Part shown: piece by piece, positions 63,780 to 64,000 of the stretch | How the letters are laid out: each line of letters starts with the position of its first letter | Numbering within the stretch: the stretch's first letter is position 1 | DNA from: Nitrospira japonica | Lineage (GTDB): Bacteria > Nitrospirota > Nitrospiria > Nitrospirales > Nitrospiraceae | Direction: 5' to 3' | DNA: 64,000 bases | Assembly: GCF_900169565.1 (NCBI RefSeq) | Contig: NZ_LT828648.1 | Coordinates: 3,012,501 to 3,076,500 of the forward strand | Program-made: the position numbers and the translations under genes | The notes under the pieces: generated by a model | What the model was told of the DNA's origin: nothing | What the model saw: the letters and a program-made list of their open reading frames with translations, nothing else | The model's database searches: none

Positions 63780-64000
63780 CTATTCATACCGTAGCGCGTC
63801 CACCGGTTCGAGTTTCGCCGCTTGGAGCGACGGATACACCGTCGCCGCGAAACTGATGAGGATCGCCGAGCCGGCGACGAGCAGGACGTCTTCGCCGAGC
63901 ACGTGCACCGGAATCTTGGAGATGTAATAGACCGTGGGATCGAAGGTCCAGAACGTCTGGATCAGCCAGAGAAACGTGTAGCCCAACGGAATGCCGATCG
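63780..64000 (-). CDS. LolC/LolE-type ABC permease, partial (N-terminus beyond the right edge)
   Basis: The frame is open from the right edge to the stop at 63780. It encodes the C-terminal 73 residues: a membrane segment (GYTFLWLIQTFW), periplasmic VHVLGEDVLLVAG, then a membrane helix (AILISFAATVYPSLQAAKL) and EPVDALRYE. The last motif is the standard end of FtsX-type permeases of the LolCE/MacB group. Its partner ATPase follows directly. Confidence 0.9.
   Translation of the reverse strand, partial: IGIPLGYTFLWLIQTFWTFDPTVYYISKIPVHVLGEDVLLVAGSAILISFAATVYPSLQAAKLEPVDALRYE

Overview
The window reads as a chromosomal segment of a GC-rich, free-living, Gram-negative-type bacterium, most likely a Nitrospira-lineage (Nitrospirota) organism. 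This is inferred from the overall look of the proteins: a class II B12-dependent ribonucleotide reductase, DUF748 and TraF-like outer-membrane proteins, several unfamiliar secreted proteins and lipoproteins, and a trpEGDC-(lipoprotein)-FBA operon. It was not tested by any search.

Region 1 (1-11.3 kb) is accessory. A partial unknown gene runs off the left edge, overlapped by a secreted Kelch propeller. Two convergent operons follow and meet at a hairpin near 6.48 kb. The plus-strand operon holds a small His/Cys-rich protein, a CPCC-motif beta-propeller, a second small His/Cys-rich protein and a TonB-dependent receptor. The minus-strand operon holds two more small proteins of the same general design, a siderophore-type TonB receptor and a PepSY membrane protein. 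Together they look like a metal-acquisition island, possibly for copper or iron.

Region 2 (about 11.3-18.99 kb) is an integrated filamentous phage (inovirus). It has an HTH protein, a rolling-circle Rep, a zinc ribbon, an ssDNA-binding-like protein, a tiny membrane protein, pIII-like and pVI-like proteins, a Zot/pI assembly ATPase, three more tiny membrane proteins including two coat candidates with a hairpin between them, a RadC-like JAB protein on the opposite strand, an excisionase-like protein and a tyrosine integrase. The integrase abuts a tRNA-Arg(UCU). Several of these tiny genes are under 45 codons.

Region 3 (19-44 kb) is mostly housekeeping and accessory single genes: DUF2200, an AsmA-like DUF748 protein, a 1-Cys-type peroxiredoxin, a B12-binding radical SAM protein, a DsbA-like protein, DUF4112, MsrB, Lon, a lipoprotein built of G-x-D-x-Y repeats, a THUMP methyltransferase, a Nudix hydrolase, a toxin-antitoxin pair next to a PilZ protein, a short MutY overlapping MutT and a PolB-type exonuclease, lipoproteins, the overlapping MtaB and MiaB methylthiotransferases, and an AmpG-like transporter.

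Region 4 (44-64 kb) begins with the class II ribonucleotide reductase, whose upstream region carries DnaA-box and NrdR-box candidates. It continues with small proteins, one resembling a PD-(D/E)XK nuclease, then an ACT protein, RlpA, a CorC-like protein, LigA, and a LysM lipoprotein that leads into a compact tryptophan operon with an extra small lipoprotein between trpC and trpF. The window ends with a lipoprotein, a TraF-like outer-membrane protein, LolD and the C-terminus of a LolC/E-type permease.
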